Shown here one piece after another: positions 1 to 8,972 of a DNA stretch of 64,000 nt. A model generated the notes under the pieces. It saw nothing but the letters and a program-made list of their open reading frames with translations. It made no database searches and was not told the DNA's origin. The translations under genes were made by a program, and so were the position numbers. How positions within the stretch are numbered: position 1 is the stretch's first letter; each line of letters starts with the position of its first letter. Source of the DNA: JAFKFH01 sp017307375 (GTDB lineage Bacteria; Pseudomonadota; Alphaproteobacteria; Ferrovibrionales; Ferrovibrionaceae); assembly GCA_965229335.1 (NCBI GenBank), contig OZ245874.1:744001-808000 (forward strand), written 5' to 3'.

Positions 1-582
1 ATCGAGGGCGAGATCAAGAACATCACCGAGTTCGGTCTGTTCATCGGTCTCGACGGCGGCGTGGACGGCATGGTCCACATGTCGGACATCGACTGGAACA
101 CCCCCGGCGAGCAGGCCATCCAGCGCTACAAGAAGGCCGACATGGTCAAGGCGCAGGTGCTGGACGTCGATATCGAGAAGGAGCGCATCTCCCTCGGCAT
201 CAAGCAGCTCGAAGGCGACCCCTTCGCGGCCGCCGGCAACATCAACAAGGGCGACATCGTGACCTGCACGGTCACCGCGTCGGACGTCAAGGGCATCTCG
301 GTCTCGATCGAGGGCGGGCTGATGGGCTACATCCGTAAGTCCGAGCTCAGCCGCGACCGCGCCGAGCAGCGCCCCGAGCGCTTCGCCGTCGGCGACAAGG
401 TCGACGCCCGCGTCACCGCGATCGACACCAAGGCGCGCAAGATCACGCTGTCGATCAAGGCGCGCGAAGTGGCCGAAGAGAAGGAAGCCGTGGACACCTA
501 CGGTTCGTCCGACTCGGGCGCCTCGCTCGGCGACATCCTCGGCGCCGCGCTGCGCCGCAAGCAGGAGCAGAACAACGGCTGA
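1..582 (+). CDS. rpsA: 30S ribosomal protein S1, C-terminal part (5' end outside window)
   Basis: The frame is open from base 1, so only the last 193 residues are present. S1 binds mRNA on the small ribosomal subunit and helps start translation of structured messages. Two S1 RNA-binding repeats are visible. The first runs over about residues 1-75 of the fragment (EFGLFIGL, DGMVHMSDIDW, ERISLGIKQ). The second runs over about 84-160 (GYIRKSELS, KITLSIKA). A short charged tail ends in RRKQEQNNG, and a strong terminator follows 34 bases after the stop. The domain pattern and position make S1 the clear choice over other S1-repeat proteins, which usually have fewer repeats. Confidence 0.95.
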   Translation: MEGEIKNITEFGLFIGLDGGVDGMVHMSDIDWNTPGEQAIQRYKKADMVKAQVLDVDIEKERISLGIKQLEGDPFAAAGNINKGDIVTCTVTASDVKGISVSIEGGLMGYIRKSELSRDRAEQRPERFAVGDKVDARVTAIDTKARKITLSIKAREVAEEKEAVDTYGSSDSGASLGDILGAALRRKQEQNNG

Positions 583-615
583 TGCCGTCGTTCCGCAAGC
601 TGCGGATCCTGAAGG

Positions 616-648
616 CGCCCCCGGAGCAATCCGGGGGCGTTTTCTTTT
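616..648 (+). terminator. Rho-independent terminator of rpsA
   Basis: A perfect 10-bp stem (616-625 with 630-639) has a GCAA tetraloop and is followed at once by a T-rich tract (640-648). The T-tract lies on the plus-strand side only, so it ends rpsA transcription. The stop codon of the convergent minus-strand gene lies within the T-tract. Confidence 0.92.
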
Positions 649-1030
649 AGTCGTTGCAGACCACCGCGATCTTGTTGCCGGCCGGGTCGCGCATGTAGGC
701 CGCATACCACTTCGGCCCGTAATGCGGGCGCGGACCCGGTGCGCCCTCGTCGCTGCCGCCCTTGGCCATCGCCGCGGCATGGAAGGCGTCGACCTCGGCA
801 TGGCTGCCGGCCATGAAGCCGACCATCGTGCCGTTGCCCGCCGTGGCCGGCCGGCCGTCGAACGGCCGGGCCACCCACAGCGTGAAATCCTTGCCCTCGC
901 CGCCTGCCGAATAGGCGCGCCAGCCCGGGAAGTCGGCGTGCGACGCCCATCCGATCGTCGCCAGCACGGCATCGTAGAAGGCCGTCGACGCCGCGTGGTC
1001 GTTTGCCCCCACCGTCACGTAAGTGGCCAT
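647..1030 (-). CDS. VOC-family (glyoxalase/bleomycin-resistance-like) protein
   Basis: This 127-residue single-domain vicinal-oxygen-chelate protein opens with a typical first beta strand and helix (YVTVGANDHAASTAFYDAVL). It ends with the closing strand of the fold (YAAYMRDPAGNKIAVVC). The glutamate or histidine metal ligands normal in glyoxalase I are not obvious, so substrate and reaction are unknown. I chose the ATG at 1030 because an AGGAGGAA ribosome-binding site sits just upstream. A longer reading to 1222 has no such site and an implausible arginine/proline-rich extension. It is convergent with rpsA and divergent from asd. Confidence 0.85.
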   Translation of the reverse strand: MATYVTVGANDHAASTAFYDAVLATIGWASHADFPGWRAYSAGGEGKDFTLWVARPFDGRPATAGNGTMVGFMAGSHAEVDAFHAAAMAKGGSDEGAPGPRPHYGPKWYAAYMRDPAGNKIAVVCND

Positions 1031-1226
1031 GGAACGTTTCCTCCTCACAGGTTGTGACCGTCGGCAGACTACGCGCAGGCTTACGAACATATCAAGAACA
1101 AGTGGTGCGTCGGTACAGCGGCCAAGGCCGCGAATCGGCTGTTTTGCTCGGGCGGCCGGTCTGATATGGTCCGGCCCGTTCCCCGCCCCCGGATGGCGGG
1201 GCGAACCTCCGAGAAGGCACAAGGTT

Positions 1227-2249
1227 ATGGCTTACAAGGTTGCCGTTGTCGGCGCCACCGGTGTGGTGGGCCACGAGATGCTGAACATCCTCAACGAGCG
1301 TACGTTCCCGGTCAGCGAGGTGGTCGCGCTGGCGTCGCGCCGGTCGATCGGCAAGGAAGTCTCGTTCGGCGACCGCACGCTCAAGGTCAAGGCGCTCGAG
1401 GATTTCGACTTCACCGGCACCGATATCGCGCTGTTCTCGGCCGGCGGCGCGGTGTCCAAGGAATGGGCGCCGAAGGCGGCCGCCCAGGGCGCCGTGGTCA
1501 TCGACAATTCGTCGCACTGGCGCATGCACGAGGACGTGCCGCTGGTGGTGCCGGAGGTGAATGCCGACGCGATCGCCGGCTACACCAAGCGCCGCATCAT
1601 CGCCAATCCCAACTGCTCGACCGCCCAGCTCGTCGTCGCGCTGAAGCCGCTGCACGACCGGGCCCGCATCAAGCGCGTCGTCGTCGCGACCTACCAGTCG
1701 ACCTCGGGCGCCGGCAACGAGGCGATGGACGAGCTGTTCAGCCAGACCAAGGCGATCTACGTCAACGACCCGATCGAGCCGAAGAAGTTCACCAAGCAGA
1801 TCGCCTTCAACGTCATTCCTCACATCGACGTCTTCATGGAAGACGGCTACACGAAGGAGGAGTGGAAGATGACGGCCGAGACCAAGAAGATCCTCGACCC
1901 GAAGATCAAGCTGACCGCGACCTGCGTGCGCGTGCCGGTCTTCGTCGGCCATTCCGAGGCGGTCAACATCGAATTCGAGGATGCGCTGTCGGCCGACGAG
2001 GCCCGCGAGATCCTGCGCGAGGCGCCGGGCGTCATGGTCGTCGACAGCCACGAGCCCGGCGGCTACATCACGCCGGTCGAATGCGTCGGCGACTACGCGA
2101 CCTTCGTGTCGCGCATCCGCGAGGACATCACCGTCGAGAACGGCCTGTCGCTCTGGTGCGTCTCTGACAACCTGCGCAAGGGCGCGGCGCTCAACGCGGT
2201 GCAGATCGCCGAGACCCTGATCGCCCGCTACCTGAAGAAGGCTGCCTGA
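1227..2249 (+). CDS. asd: aspartate-semialdehyde dehydrogenase
   Basis: The enzyme converts aspartyl phosphate to aspartate semialdehyde with NADPH. This is the branch-point step for lysine, diaminopimelate, methionine and threonine. The 340-residue protein has the family's usual length. The N-terminus carries the dinucleotide-binding motif GATGVVGHEM. The catalytic cysteine is in NPNCSTAQLV and the acid/base histidine in the VFVGHSEAVN segment. The ATG at 1227 was preferred over an upstream frame extension because it follows purine-rich GAGAAGG and starts directly with the Rossmann strand (MAYKVAVVGATG). It stands as a single gene, convergent with the chemoreceptor downstream. Confidence 0.96.
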   Translation: MAYKVAVVGATGVVGHEMLNILNERTFPVSEVVALASRRSIGKEVSFGDRTLKVKALEDFDFTGTDIALFSAGGAVSKEWAPKAAAQGAVVIDNSSHWRMHEDVPLVVPEVNADAIAGYTKRRIIANPNCSTAQLVVALKPLHDRARIKRVVVATYQSTSGAGNEAMDELFSQTKAIYVNDPIEPKKFTKQIAFNVIPHIDVFMEDGYTKEEWKMTAETKKILDPKIKLTATCVRVPVFVGHSEAVNIEFEDALSADEAREILREAPGVMVVDSHEPGGYITPVECVGDYATFVSRIREDITVENGLSLWCVSDNLRKGAALNAVQIAETLIARYLKKAA

Positions 2250-2259
2250 CATCACCGCA

Positions 2260-2284
2260 GCGTCCCGGGTCCAGCCCGGGACGC
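2260..2284. terminator. GC-rich hairpin between convergent genes
   Basis: A 10-bp inverted repeat (2260-2269 with 2275-2284, arms GCGTCCCGGG/CCCGGGACGC, TCCAG loop) lies between the asd stop and the stop of the minus-strand chemoreceptor. It has no T-tract on either side. It may act as a bidirectional transcription block or be a copy of a dispersed palindromic repeat; the sequence alone does not decide. Confidence 0.45.
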
Positions 2285-2294
2285 CGCATGAGGA

Positions 2295-4886
2295 TCAGCG
2301 GCGCAACCGTCGGCGCCAGCCCGAAAGCCGGCCGACCAGCGTGCCGGAGGCCAGCGTGAATGGCCCGTCGGTCAGGTCGACCATCCGGGCATAACCGGCC
2401 TTGTCGCCGTCCAGTGCGTGCTTCAGCGCGTCGCCGGCAGCGATGTGGAATTGCTGGTGCAGGCCGATGACGGTGTCGTAGTCACTGCCCTTGATCGATG
2501 CGGGCAGCGAACGGCCCGCCCCGTGCAGCCACTTGCCGAAGGCGCAGCAATCGTCGCGGCGGGCAGTGGCGACATCGATGTCCGAGCTGCGGGTCGCCGC
2601 CGAGCGTTTCAGCCGCCGTTTCCAGCCGGCATGGGCGGCCAGCGCGGCTTCCAGCTGGCCGATCGTCGCCGGTGCCGCCGGGTCGCTTGCGGCATCGACC
2701 GGCACCTCGAAGGTCACGCCCGCAATCCGGCCCAGTTCGCGCGCCAGCGCGGCGTTCGGCTGCAGCTTGAAATGCGCCGCACCGTCGGCGACCTTGACCA
2801 CGCGGCCCTTCACCGCTCCGTCGACTCCGTCGATCGCCAGGGATACCGCTTCGCCGGCCTGCAGCGCGCCCGCCGGCGCAAACATCGCCCCGGCGACCGA
2901 CAGGTTGACCACCCGGCCGCGTACCGTGCCGCGCGACCCCGTCGCCGCAGCGGGACGGTCGACGGCGATCCGCTCATAGCGCCGCCGCTCGCCGTCGCTG
3001 TTCAGCGCCCGCAGGAAGGCGTCGACCTCGTCCTGCAGGGTTTCCGCCTGCTCGCTAAGTTCGTCGGCACCGGTCATCAGCTCGCCGGCGCTTTCATGCG
3101 TGTCGCGGGCAGCGTCGGCGACGCGATGGATCGTCGTGTTGACAGACTCGACGCCGGCGGAGGCCTCGGCGACGTTGCGGCTGATCTCACGCGTGGCGGC
3201 CGCCTGCTGCTCGACCGCGGCAGCGATTGTCGAGGAGATCATGCTGACGCGATCGACGATGCCGGTGATGCGGCCGATCGCGGCGACGGCCTCCGCGGTG
3301 CGGCGTTGCACGCCCTCGATCTGGCCGGCGATTTCCTCCGTTGCCTTGGCGGTCTGGGTGGCCAGCCCCTTCACCTCGCTTGCCACCACCGCGAAGCCCT
3401 TGCCCGCTTCGCCGGCCCGCGCCGCCTCGATCGTGGCGTTCAGCGCCAGCAGGTTGGTCTGGCCGGCGATGTTCTTGATCAGGTTCAGGATTTCGCCGAT
3501 CTGCCGGGCGGTGACGGCCAGCTCGCCGATCGTGCGGTCGGCCTGGCCGGCTTCGGCCGCCGCATCGCTGGCGACCCGCCCGGCCTCGGCCACCTGGCGG
3601 CTGATCTCGCCGATCGCCGCCGACAATTCCTCGGTCGCCGAGGCGACGGTCTGGGTGTTGGCCGAAGCCTCGGTCGAGGCGGCCGCGACCGCTCCGCTCA
3701 TCTGGTCGGTTTCCTCGGCGGCGTGGCTCAGCGCGCCGGCGGTGGCCCGCATCTCCGCCGACGAGGCCGAGACGAGGCGGACCACGGCGCTGACATGTTC
3801 CTCGAACTGGCCGGCCAGCCGCACCCGCTGGGTCGCATCCGACCAGATGAACAGCGGGCCGAGATAAGTGCCGTCGTCGTCGCGGGCCGGACGCACGCTT
3901 ACATCGAAGATTTCGTCGCCGAGTTCGATACGGCCGTTCCCCGGCAGGTCGTCGGGGTCGGTGAACAATGAAGGATGCCGCATCGCTGCGGGCAGCAGCG
4001 GCAACAGCGTCGTTCCCTCGCCGGACGGCGCATGCCGGTCGAGCAGTGCCCGAGCCGCCCGGTTGAGACGAAGGCCATGTAGATCCCCCGCGGCGGCCAG
4101 CGCGATGCCGTCGGGCAGGCTGTCGAGCAGCCCACCCGCCCGTATCGTCGCGTCGCTCGTCGCCGGTGGGGCGACGATACGCCAGGTCACGACATAACCG
4201 GTCGCGCAACTGTCGATCGAAAGCTCCAGGTCCTCGCCGCCGGCCGACCTGATCATCGCCCGGCACGGCAGTTCGGCCGCGTTCCGCGGCAGCTCGATCG
4301 GCAGGAAGTCGGCCAGCGGCCGCCCCGTCACCGTCGCGTCGTCGCGGGCCGCCAGCGGGGTGAGGCGCCGCAGGCCCTGCCGGGCCGCCCCGTTCAGCCA
4401 GTCGATCCGCCGGTCGTGATCGCAGGTCAGCAGGCAGGCCGCGGTAGCCTCGGCCGCCGCTGCGAGGCGCGCTGCACGCTGTGCCGTCGCGCCGGGGCCG
4501 ACCGCCGGGGCGACGACGGCGACCACCCGTCCGGTATTGCCGTTACCTGCCCGGCCCACCGTGAGGGCGAGTGGATCGCCACCGCTGCCGGTCTCGCCTC
4601 GAAACGGTGACGAAGCGGGATCGGCAAGTGCCCGCCGCAATTCTTCGCCAACGTCCAGCCGGTCGATCGTCGTGCCCACGAGATCGGCGTTCCGTCCCGC
4701 CGCGCCGCGCCCTGCAAGCAGTGTCCGGGCCGCCCGGTTGGCGAAATCGATCTTCAAGTCCCCGGCGCCGGCAGCGACGATGCCGAAGTCGACCGCTTCG
4801 ACCATGTCCAGCAATCGGGCATTTTCACGCCGCAACGCGTCGCGCTCTGCCGCCACGGCGGCGTGGGTCCTGGCACTCACAAACAT
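2295..4886 (-). CDS. soluble methyl-accepting chemotaxis protein with PAS-like, PilZ and CZB domains
   Basis: This 863-residue receptor has no hydrophobic segment, so it should be cytoplasmic. Residues 20-350 contain two or three PAS-like segments (for example around DFGIVAAGAGDLKIDFANR). The coiled-coil signalling domain spans about 365-625. Its conserved hairpin tip (GQTNLLALNATIEAARAGE, 475-493) contacts CheA and CheW. A PilZ domain follows (about 633-720), with the cyclic-di-GMP motifs RRRYER and NLSVAG. The last 110 residues match a chemoreceptor zinc-binding domain: His752, Cys781 in the CAFGKWL motif, and His810/His814. The ATG follows TTGAGGAA. Taken together it should couple c-di-GMP and zinc or redox state to chemotaxis output; the ligand is inferred from domain families only. 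Confidence 0.9.
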   Translation of the reverse strand: MFVSARTHAAVAAERDALRRENARLLDMVEAVDFGIVAAGAGDLKIDFANRAARTLLAGRGAAGRNADLVGTTIDRLDVGEELRRALADPASSPFRGETGSGGDPLALTVGRAGNGNTGRVVAVVAPAVGPGATAQRAARLAAAAEATAACLLTCDHDRRIDWLNGAARQGLRRLTPLAARDDATVTGRPLADFLPIELPRNAAELPCRAMIRSAGGEDLELSIDSCATGYVVTWRIVAPPATSDATIRAGGLLDSLPDGIALAAAGDLHGLRLNRAARALLDRHAPSGEGTTLLPLLPAAMRHPSLFTDPDDLPGNGRIELGDEIFDVSVRPARDDDGTYLGPLFIWSDATQRVRLAGQFEEHVSAVVRLVSASSAEMRATAGALSHAAEETDQMSGAVAAASTEASANTQTVASATEELSAAIGEISRQVAEAGRVASDAAAEAGQADRTIGELAVTARQIGEILNLIKNIAGQTNLLALNATIEAARAGEAGKGFAVVASEVKGLATQTAKATEEIAGQIEGVQRRTAEAVAAIGRITGIVDRVSMISSTIAAAVEQQAAATREISRNVAEASAGVESVNTTIHRVADAARDTHESAGELMTGADELSEQAETLQDEVDAFLRALNSDGERRRYERIAVDRPAAATGSRGTVRGRVVNLSVAGAMFAPAGALQAGEAVSLAIDGVDGAVKGRVVKVADGAAHFKLQPNAALARELGRIAGVTFEVPVDAASDPAAPATIGQLEAALAAHAGWKRRLKRSAATRSSDIDVATARRDDCCAFGKWLHGAGRSLPASIKGSDYDTVIGLHQQFHIAAGDALKHALDGDKAGYARMVDLTDGPFTLASGTLVGRLSGWRRRLRR

Positions 4887-5156
4887 TCTGGCTCATTCCT
4901 CAAGTAGACTGGCCGGCCGTCAGGGCAGGCGCGGGCCGCGGCGGCAGTTCCGGCCCGGCTGGCCATGACGCCTCCGATTTTACATCCCCGCCATGGAAGA
5001 TATGACGCCTGTCCAACGGTGTCGATTGCGGCGGGACGCAAATTGTCGCAGCCCGGACCGGCACGCCCATTGCCACGACGGTCGTCGATCCCGCTTGCGC
5101 GGGCGCTGCATCGGGGTAATTCTACCGCCCGGTAACATCCAGGGAAGGCAACGCCG

Positions 5157-5930
5157 ATGGCCAATCTGTTCGACCTCGCGGGCAAGGTCGCGATCATCAC
5201 CGGGTCCAGCCGCGGCATCGGCCGCGCGATCGCGCTGCAGATGGCGGCGCATGGCGCCAAGGTGGTGGTGTCGAGCCGCAAGGCCGAGGCCTGCGCCAAG
5301 GTGGTCGCGGAAATCGAGGCGGCCGGCGGCGAGGCGATGGCGCTGCCGGCCTCGATCTCCGACAAGGCGGCGCTGCAGGCGATGGTCGATGCGACGACCC
5401 AGGCCTGGGGCGGCGTCGACATCCTGGTCTGCAACGCCGCGATCAATCCCTATTTCGGCCCGGCTGCCGGCATTCCCGACGACGCCTTCGACAAGATCAT
5501 GGCGTCCAACATCAAGTCGAACCACTGGCTGGCCAACATGGTGCTGCCCGGCATGGCCGGGCGCGGCGGCGGCGCCGTCGTCATCGTCTCGTCGGTCGGC
5601 GGCATGATCGGGTCGAACATGATCGGCGCCTACTGCATTTCCAAGGCGGCCGACATGCAGCTGGCCCGCAATCTCGCGGTCGAGTGGGGGGCGAAGAACA
5701 TCCGCGTCAACTGCATCGCCCCGGGGCTGATCCGCACCGATTTCGCCCGGGCGCTGTGGGAAAACCCCGACATCCTGAAGACCGCGACCGGCCGCTATCC
5801 GCTGCAGCGCATCGGCGAACCCGACGAGATCGCCGGCGCCGCGGTATTCCTGGCCTCGGCCGCCGGGCAGTTCATGACCGGCCAGACCCTGGTGATCGAC
5901 GGCGGCGGCATCGTCTCGCAAGGCGTCTAG
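5157..5930 (+). CDS. short-chain dehydrogenase/reductase (SDR)
   Basis: This 257-residue classical SDR should be a cytosolic NAD(P)-dependent oxidoreductase. Visible motifs are the cofactor-binding TGSSRGIG, the NAA motif in VCNAAINPYFG, and the catalytic Ser and Tyr-Lys pair (IVSSVGG then AYCISKAA). After the active site comes the usual RVNCIAPGLIRT strand-loop. An AGGGAAGG site precedes the ATG. The substrate cannot be read from sequence. The 270-base divergent region between it and the chemoreceptor holds both promoters, including a possible TTTACA-16-TATGAC element at 4979-5006, but no other gene. Confidence 0.9.
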   Translation: MANLFDLAGKVAIITGSSRGIGRAIALQMAAHGAKVVVSSRKAEACAKVVAEIEAAGGEAMALPASISDKAALQAMVDATTQAWGGVDILVCNAAINPYFGPAAGIPDDAFDKIMASNIKSNHWLANMVLPGMAGRGGGAVVIVSSVGGMIGSNMIGAYCISKAADMQLARNLAVEWGAKNIRVNCIAPGLIRTDFARALWENPDILKTATGRYPLQRIGEPDEIAGAAVFLASAAGQFMTGQTLVIDGGGIVSQGV

Positions 5931-6005
5931 GCCGGTCCGGCTGGCGCGGCCCGGGGGGCTGGCCTATATGATGGAGCGTCTGTCACTCAAGGCCCCGTTC
6001 CCCCG

Positions 6006-8828
6006 ATGAGCTACCGCGCCTTCCGCGACGCCGTGATCCACCCCCGCGACATCATCGATCGTCGGCGGACGCTCGGCGCGCTGGCCGAACTGCCGGCGGG
6101 CGAGGGCGAGAAGGCGGCGGCGAGCCGCCGCGCCGGGGTGCTCGGCATCCTCAAGGCCGCGCTGGCCGATGGCCGGGCCGAGGTCCGCCGCCGCTTCGAG
6201 GGCGGCGCCCCGGCCCTCGAGGTGCTGCGCGCCCATGCCTTCCTGATCGACCAGATCCTGCGCATCGCCTTCGACGACACCACCGCCCATGTCTATCGCC
6301 GCTCCAACCCGACGGCCGGCGAGCGGCTGTCGCTGGTCGCCATCGGCGGCTACGGCCGGGGCGAGCTGGCGCCGCATTCCGATATCGATCTCCTGTTCCT
6401 GTTCCCCTACAAGCAGACCCCGTGGGGCGAGCAGGTGGCCGAATACATCCTCTATCTGCTGTGGGATCTCGGGCTGAAGGTCGGCCATGCCACCCGCTCG
6501 ATCGACGATTGCATCCGCCTTTCCAAGGGCGACATCACGATCCGCACCTCGCTTTTGGAGGCACGCTGGATCTGGGGCGAGCGCGACCTGTTCGACCAGC
6601 TGCGCGACCGCTTCCGCAAGGAGGTGGTGGCCAAGACGGCGCCCGAGTTCATCGACCGCAAGCTGGCCGAGCGCGACGAGCGCCACCGCCGCATCGGCGA
6701 CACCCGCTATCTGGTCGAGCCCAACATCAAGGACGGCAAGGGCGGCCTGCGCGACCTGCACACGCTGTTCTGGATCGCGAAATATCTCTACCAGGTCGAC
6801 CATGTCGAGGAACTGGCCGATATCGGCGTGCTGGCACCCGACGAATATCGCCGCTTCAACCGCGCCCAGACCTTCCTGTGGACCGTGCGGATCCATCTGC
6901 ACTATCTCGCCGGCCGGCCCGAGGAGCGGCTGACCTTCGACGTCCAGCCCGAACTGGCCCGGCGGCTCGGCTATGCCGACCGGCCCGGCCATCGCGACGT
7001 CGAGCGCTTCATGAAGCACTACTACCTGATCGCCAAGGACGTCGGCGACCTCACGCGCATCTTCTGCGCCGCGCTCGAGGACAAGCACAAGAAGAAGCCG
7101 CCGCTGCCGCTGGCCCTGCCGCGGCTGATGCGGCGGCGGCGCATCGACGGCTTCGTCATCGACGGCGGCCGGGTCACCGTCGGTTCGGCGACGATGTTTG
7201 CCGAGCAGCCGGTCAAGATGCTGCGCCTGTTCCACCTGGCGCAGGAGCGCGAGGTCGACATCCACCCGGATGCGCTGCGCCTGGTCCAGCGCAACCTGAA
7301 GCGCATCGACGCCACGCTGCGCCAGGATCCCGAGGCCAACCGGCTGTTCCTGGAGATGCTGACCTCGAAGAACGACCCGGAAACCACGCTGCGGCGGATG
7401 AACGAGGCCGGCGTGTTCGGCCGCTTCGTCCCCGATTTCGGCCGGGTCGTCGCCCAGACCCAGCACGACATGTACCATGTCTACACGGTCGACGAGCATA
7501 CGATCCGGGCGATCGGCATCCTGTGGAAGATCGAGCAGGGCAAGCTGGCCGGCGACCATCCGCTGTCGCACGAGATCATCCACAAGGTGCTGTCGCGCCG
7601 CGTGCTCTACATGGCCGTGCTGCTGCACGACATCGCCAAGGGGCGTGGCGGCGATCATTCGGTGCTGGGCGAGAAGGTGGCGCAGAAACTGTGCCCGCGC
7701 CTGGGCCTGACCCCGGCCGAGACCGAGACGGTCGCCTGGCTCGTGCTCTACCACCTCGCGATGTCGGCCACCGCCTTCAAGCGCGACATCAACGATTTCA
7801 AGACGGTGCTGGACTTCGCCCAGTTCGTGCAGAGCCCCGAACGGTTGCGCCTGCTGCTCGTGCTCACCGTCGCCGACATCCGCGCGGTCGGGCCGACCGT
7901 GTGGAACGGCTGGAAGGGGCAGCTGCTGCGCGAGCTCTATTACCGCGCCGAGGATGTGCTGTCGGGCGGACATGCCACCGACGGGCGCCAGCGCCGGATC
8001 GACGCGGCCAAGGCCGACTTCGCCGCCGGCCTGCCCGACTGGCAGGCCGACGAGATCGCCGAGCTGGTCAAGCGCCACTATGACAGCTACTGGCTGACCT
8101 ATTCGGCCGATACCCATGTCCGCCATGCCCGGCTGATGCGCCAGGCCGACCGCGAGCAGCGCCAGCTGACGGTCGAGACGCGGTCCGACAAGTTCCGTGC
8201 CGTCACCGAACTGACGCTCTATGCCCCCGACCATCCCGGGCTGTTCGCCCGCGTCGCCGGCGCCATCGCCACCTGCGGCGGCAATATCGTCGATGCCCAG
8301 GTCTATACGACCGTCGACGGCATGGCGCTGGATACCTTCGTCATCCAGGACATGGAGGGCAATGCCTTCGACCGGCCCGAGCGGCTGGCCCGGCTGTCGG
8401 CGGCGATCGCGGCGACGCTGGCCGGCGAATTGCGGCCGATGACGGCACTGCCCGACGAGCGGCCGGGGCTACCGTCGCGCGCCCGCGTCTTCCAGGTCGC
8501 GCCGGTCGTGCTGATCGACAACAATGCCTCGAACCGCTTCACCGTGATCGAGGTCAACGGGCGCGACCGCCCCGGTTTCCTCTACGATGTCAGCCGGGCG
8601 CTCTACCGCTTGAACCTCTCGATCGGTTCCGCCCATGTCGCAACCTATGGCGAGCGAGCGGTCGACGTCTTCTACGTGCGCGATCTGACCGGGATGAAGG
8701 TCACCCGCAAGGACCGCCTGGCCGCGATCGAGCGCGAGCTGCTTGCCGCGATCCAGGCATCCGACCAGGGCGAGCGCAAGCGGCCGCCGGCCCGCAGCCC
8801 GGCGCGGCGCGGCGCCGCCGCCGAGTAG
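6006..8828 (+). CDS. glnD: bifunctional PII uridylyltransferase/uridylyl-removing enzyme
   Basis: GlnD is the nitrogen sensor that attaches UMP to PII proteins when glutamine is low and removes it when glutamine is high. The 940-residue protein has the complete architecture. The nucleotidyltransferase domain has GGYGRGELAPHSDIDLLF at about 114-131. The helical linker and HD hydrolase domain follow, with DEHT near 495 and LLHDIAKGRGGDHS near 540. Two C-terminal ACT glutamine-binding domains lie at about 730-800 and 843-915. The start ATG fits the family N-terminus, although its ribosome site is weak. A hairpin terminator follows. Confidence 0.97.
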   Translation: MSYRAFRDAVIHPRDIIDRRRTLGALAELPAGEGEKAAASRRAGVLGILKAALADGRAEVRRRFEGGAPALEVLRAHAFLIDQILRIAFDDTTAHVYRRSNPTAGERLSLVAIGGYGRGELAPHSDIDLLFLFPYKQTPWGEQVAEYILYLLWDLGLKVGHATRSIDDCIRLSKGDITIRTSLLEARWIWGERDLFDQLRDRFRKEVVAKTAPEFIDRKLAERDERHRRIGDTRYLVEPNIKDGKGGLRDLHTLFWIAKYLYQVDHVEELADIGVLAPDEYRRFNRAQTFLWTVRIHLHYLAGRPEERLTFDVQPELARRLGYADRPGHRDVERFMKHYYLIAKDVGDLTRIFCAALEDKHKKKPPLPLALPRLMRRRRIDGFVIDGGRVTVGSATMFAEQPVKMLRLFHLAQEREVDIHPDALRLVQRNLKRIDATLRQDPEANRLFLEMLTSKNDPETTLRRMNEAGVFGRFVPDFGRVVAQTQHDMYHVYTVDEHTIRAIGILWKIEQGKLAGDHPLSHEIIHKVLSRRVLYMAVLLHDIAKGRGGDHSVLGEKVAQKLCPRLGLTPAETETVAWLVLYHLAMSATAFKRDINDFKTVLDFAQFVQSPERLRLLLVLTVADIRAVGPTVWNGWKGQLLRELYYRAEDVLSGGHATDGRQRRIDAAKADFAAGLPDWQADEIAELVKRHYDSYWLTYSADTHVRHARLMRQADREQRQLTVETRSDKFRAVTELTLYAPDHPGLFARVAGAIATCGGNIVDAQVYTTVDGMALDTFVIQDMEGNAFDRPERLARLSAAIAATLAGELRPMTALPDERPGLPSRARVFQVAPVVLIDNNASNRFTVIEVNGRDRPGFLYDVSRALYRLNLSIGSAHVATYGERAVDVFYVRDLTGMKVTRKDRLAAIERELLAAIQASDQGERKRPPARSPARRGAAAE

Positions 8829-8895
8829 TCGGCCGCCATTGCTGGCCGCGATTGCTGGCCGCGCGCAAGGCCGCTATAAGCATGGTCTTGAGCGC

Positions 8896-8934
8896 CCGGA
8901 CCTGACGATAGTCCAGTCAGGTCCGGCGGATTTT
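8896..8934 (+). terminator. probable Rho-independent terminator of glnD
   Basis: An 11-bp perfect inverted repeat (arms CCGGACCTGAC/GTCAGGTCCGG, 8896-8906 and 8916-8926) has a 9-base loop and is followed by CGGATTTT. It lies between glnD and the histidine kinase gene. The T-run is short, so efficiency is uncertain. It could also be an operator for the kinase gene that begins 47 bases later. Confidence 0.6.
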
Positions 8935-8972
8935 GCGGGGAACTGGGGCCGGCGCCAGCCGACCTGCGAGCC

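Noticed and set aside
5964..8234. 756-residue minus-strand frame across glnD
   Set aside because: It lies wholly opposite glnD, has a biased composition from high-GC codon mirroring and no recognisable domain.
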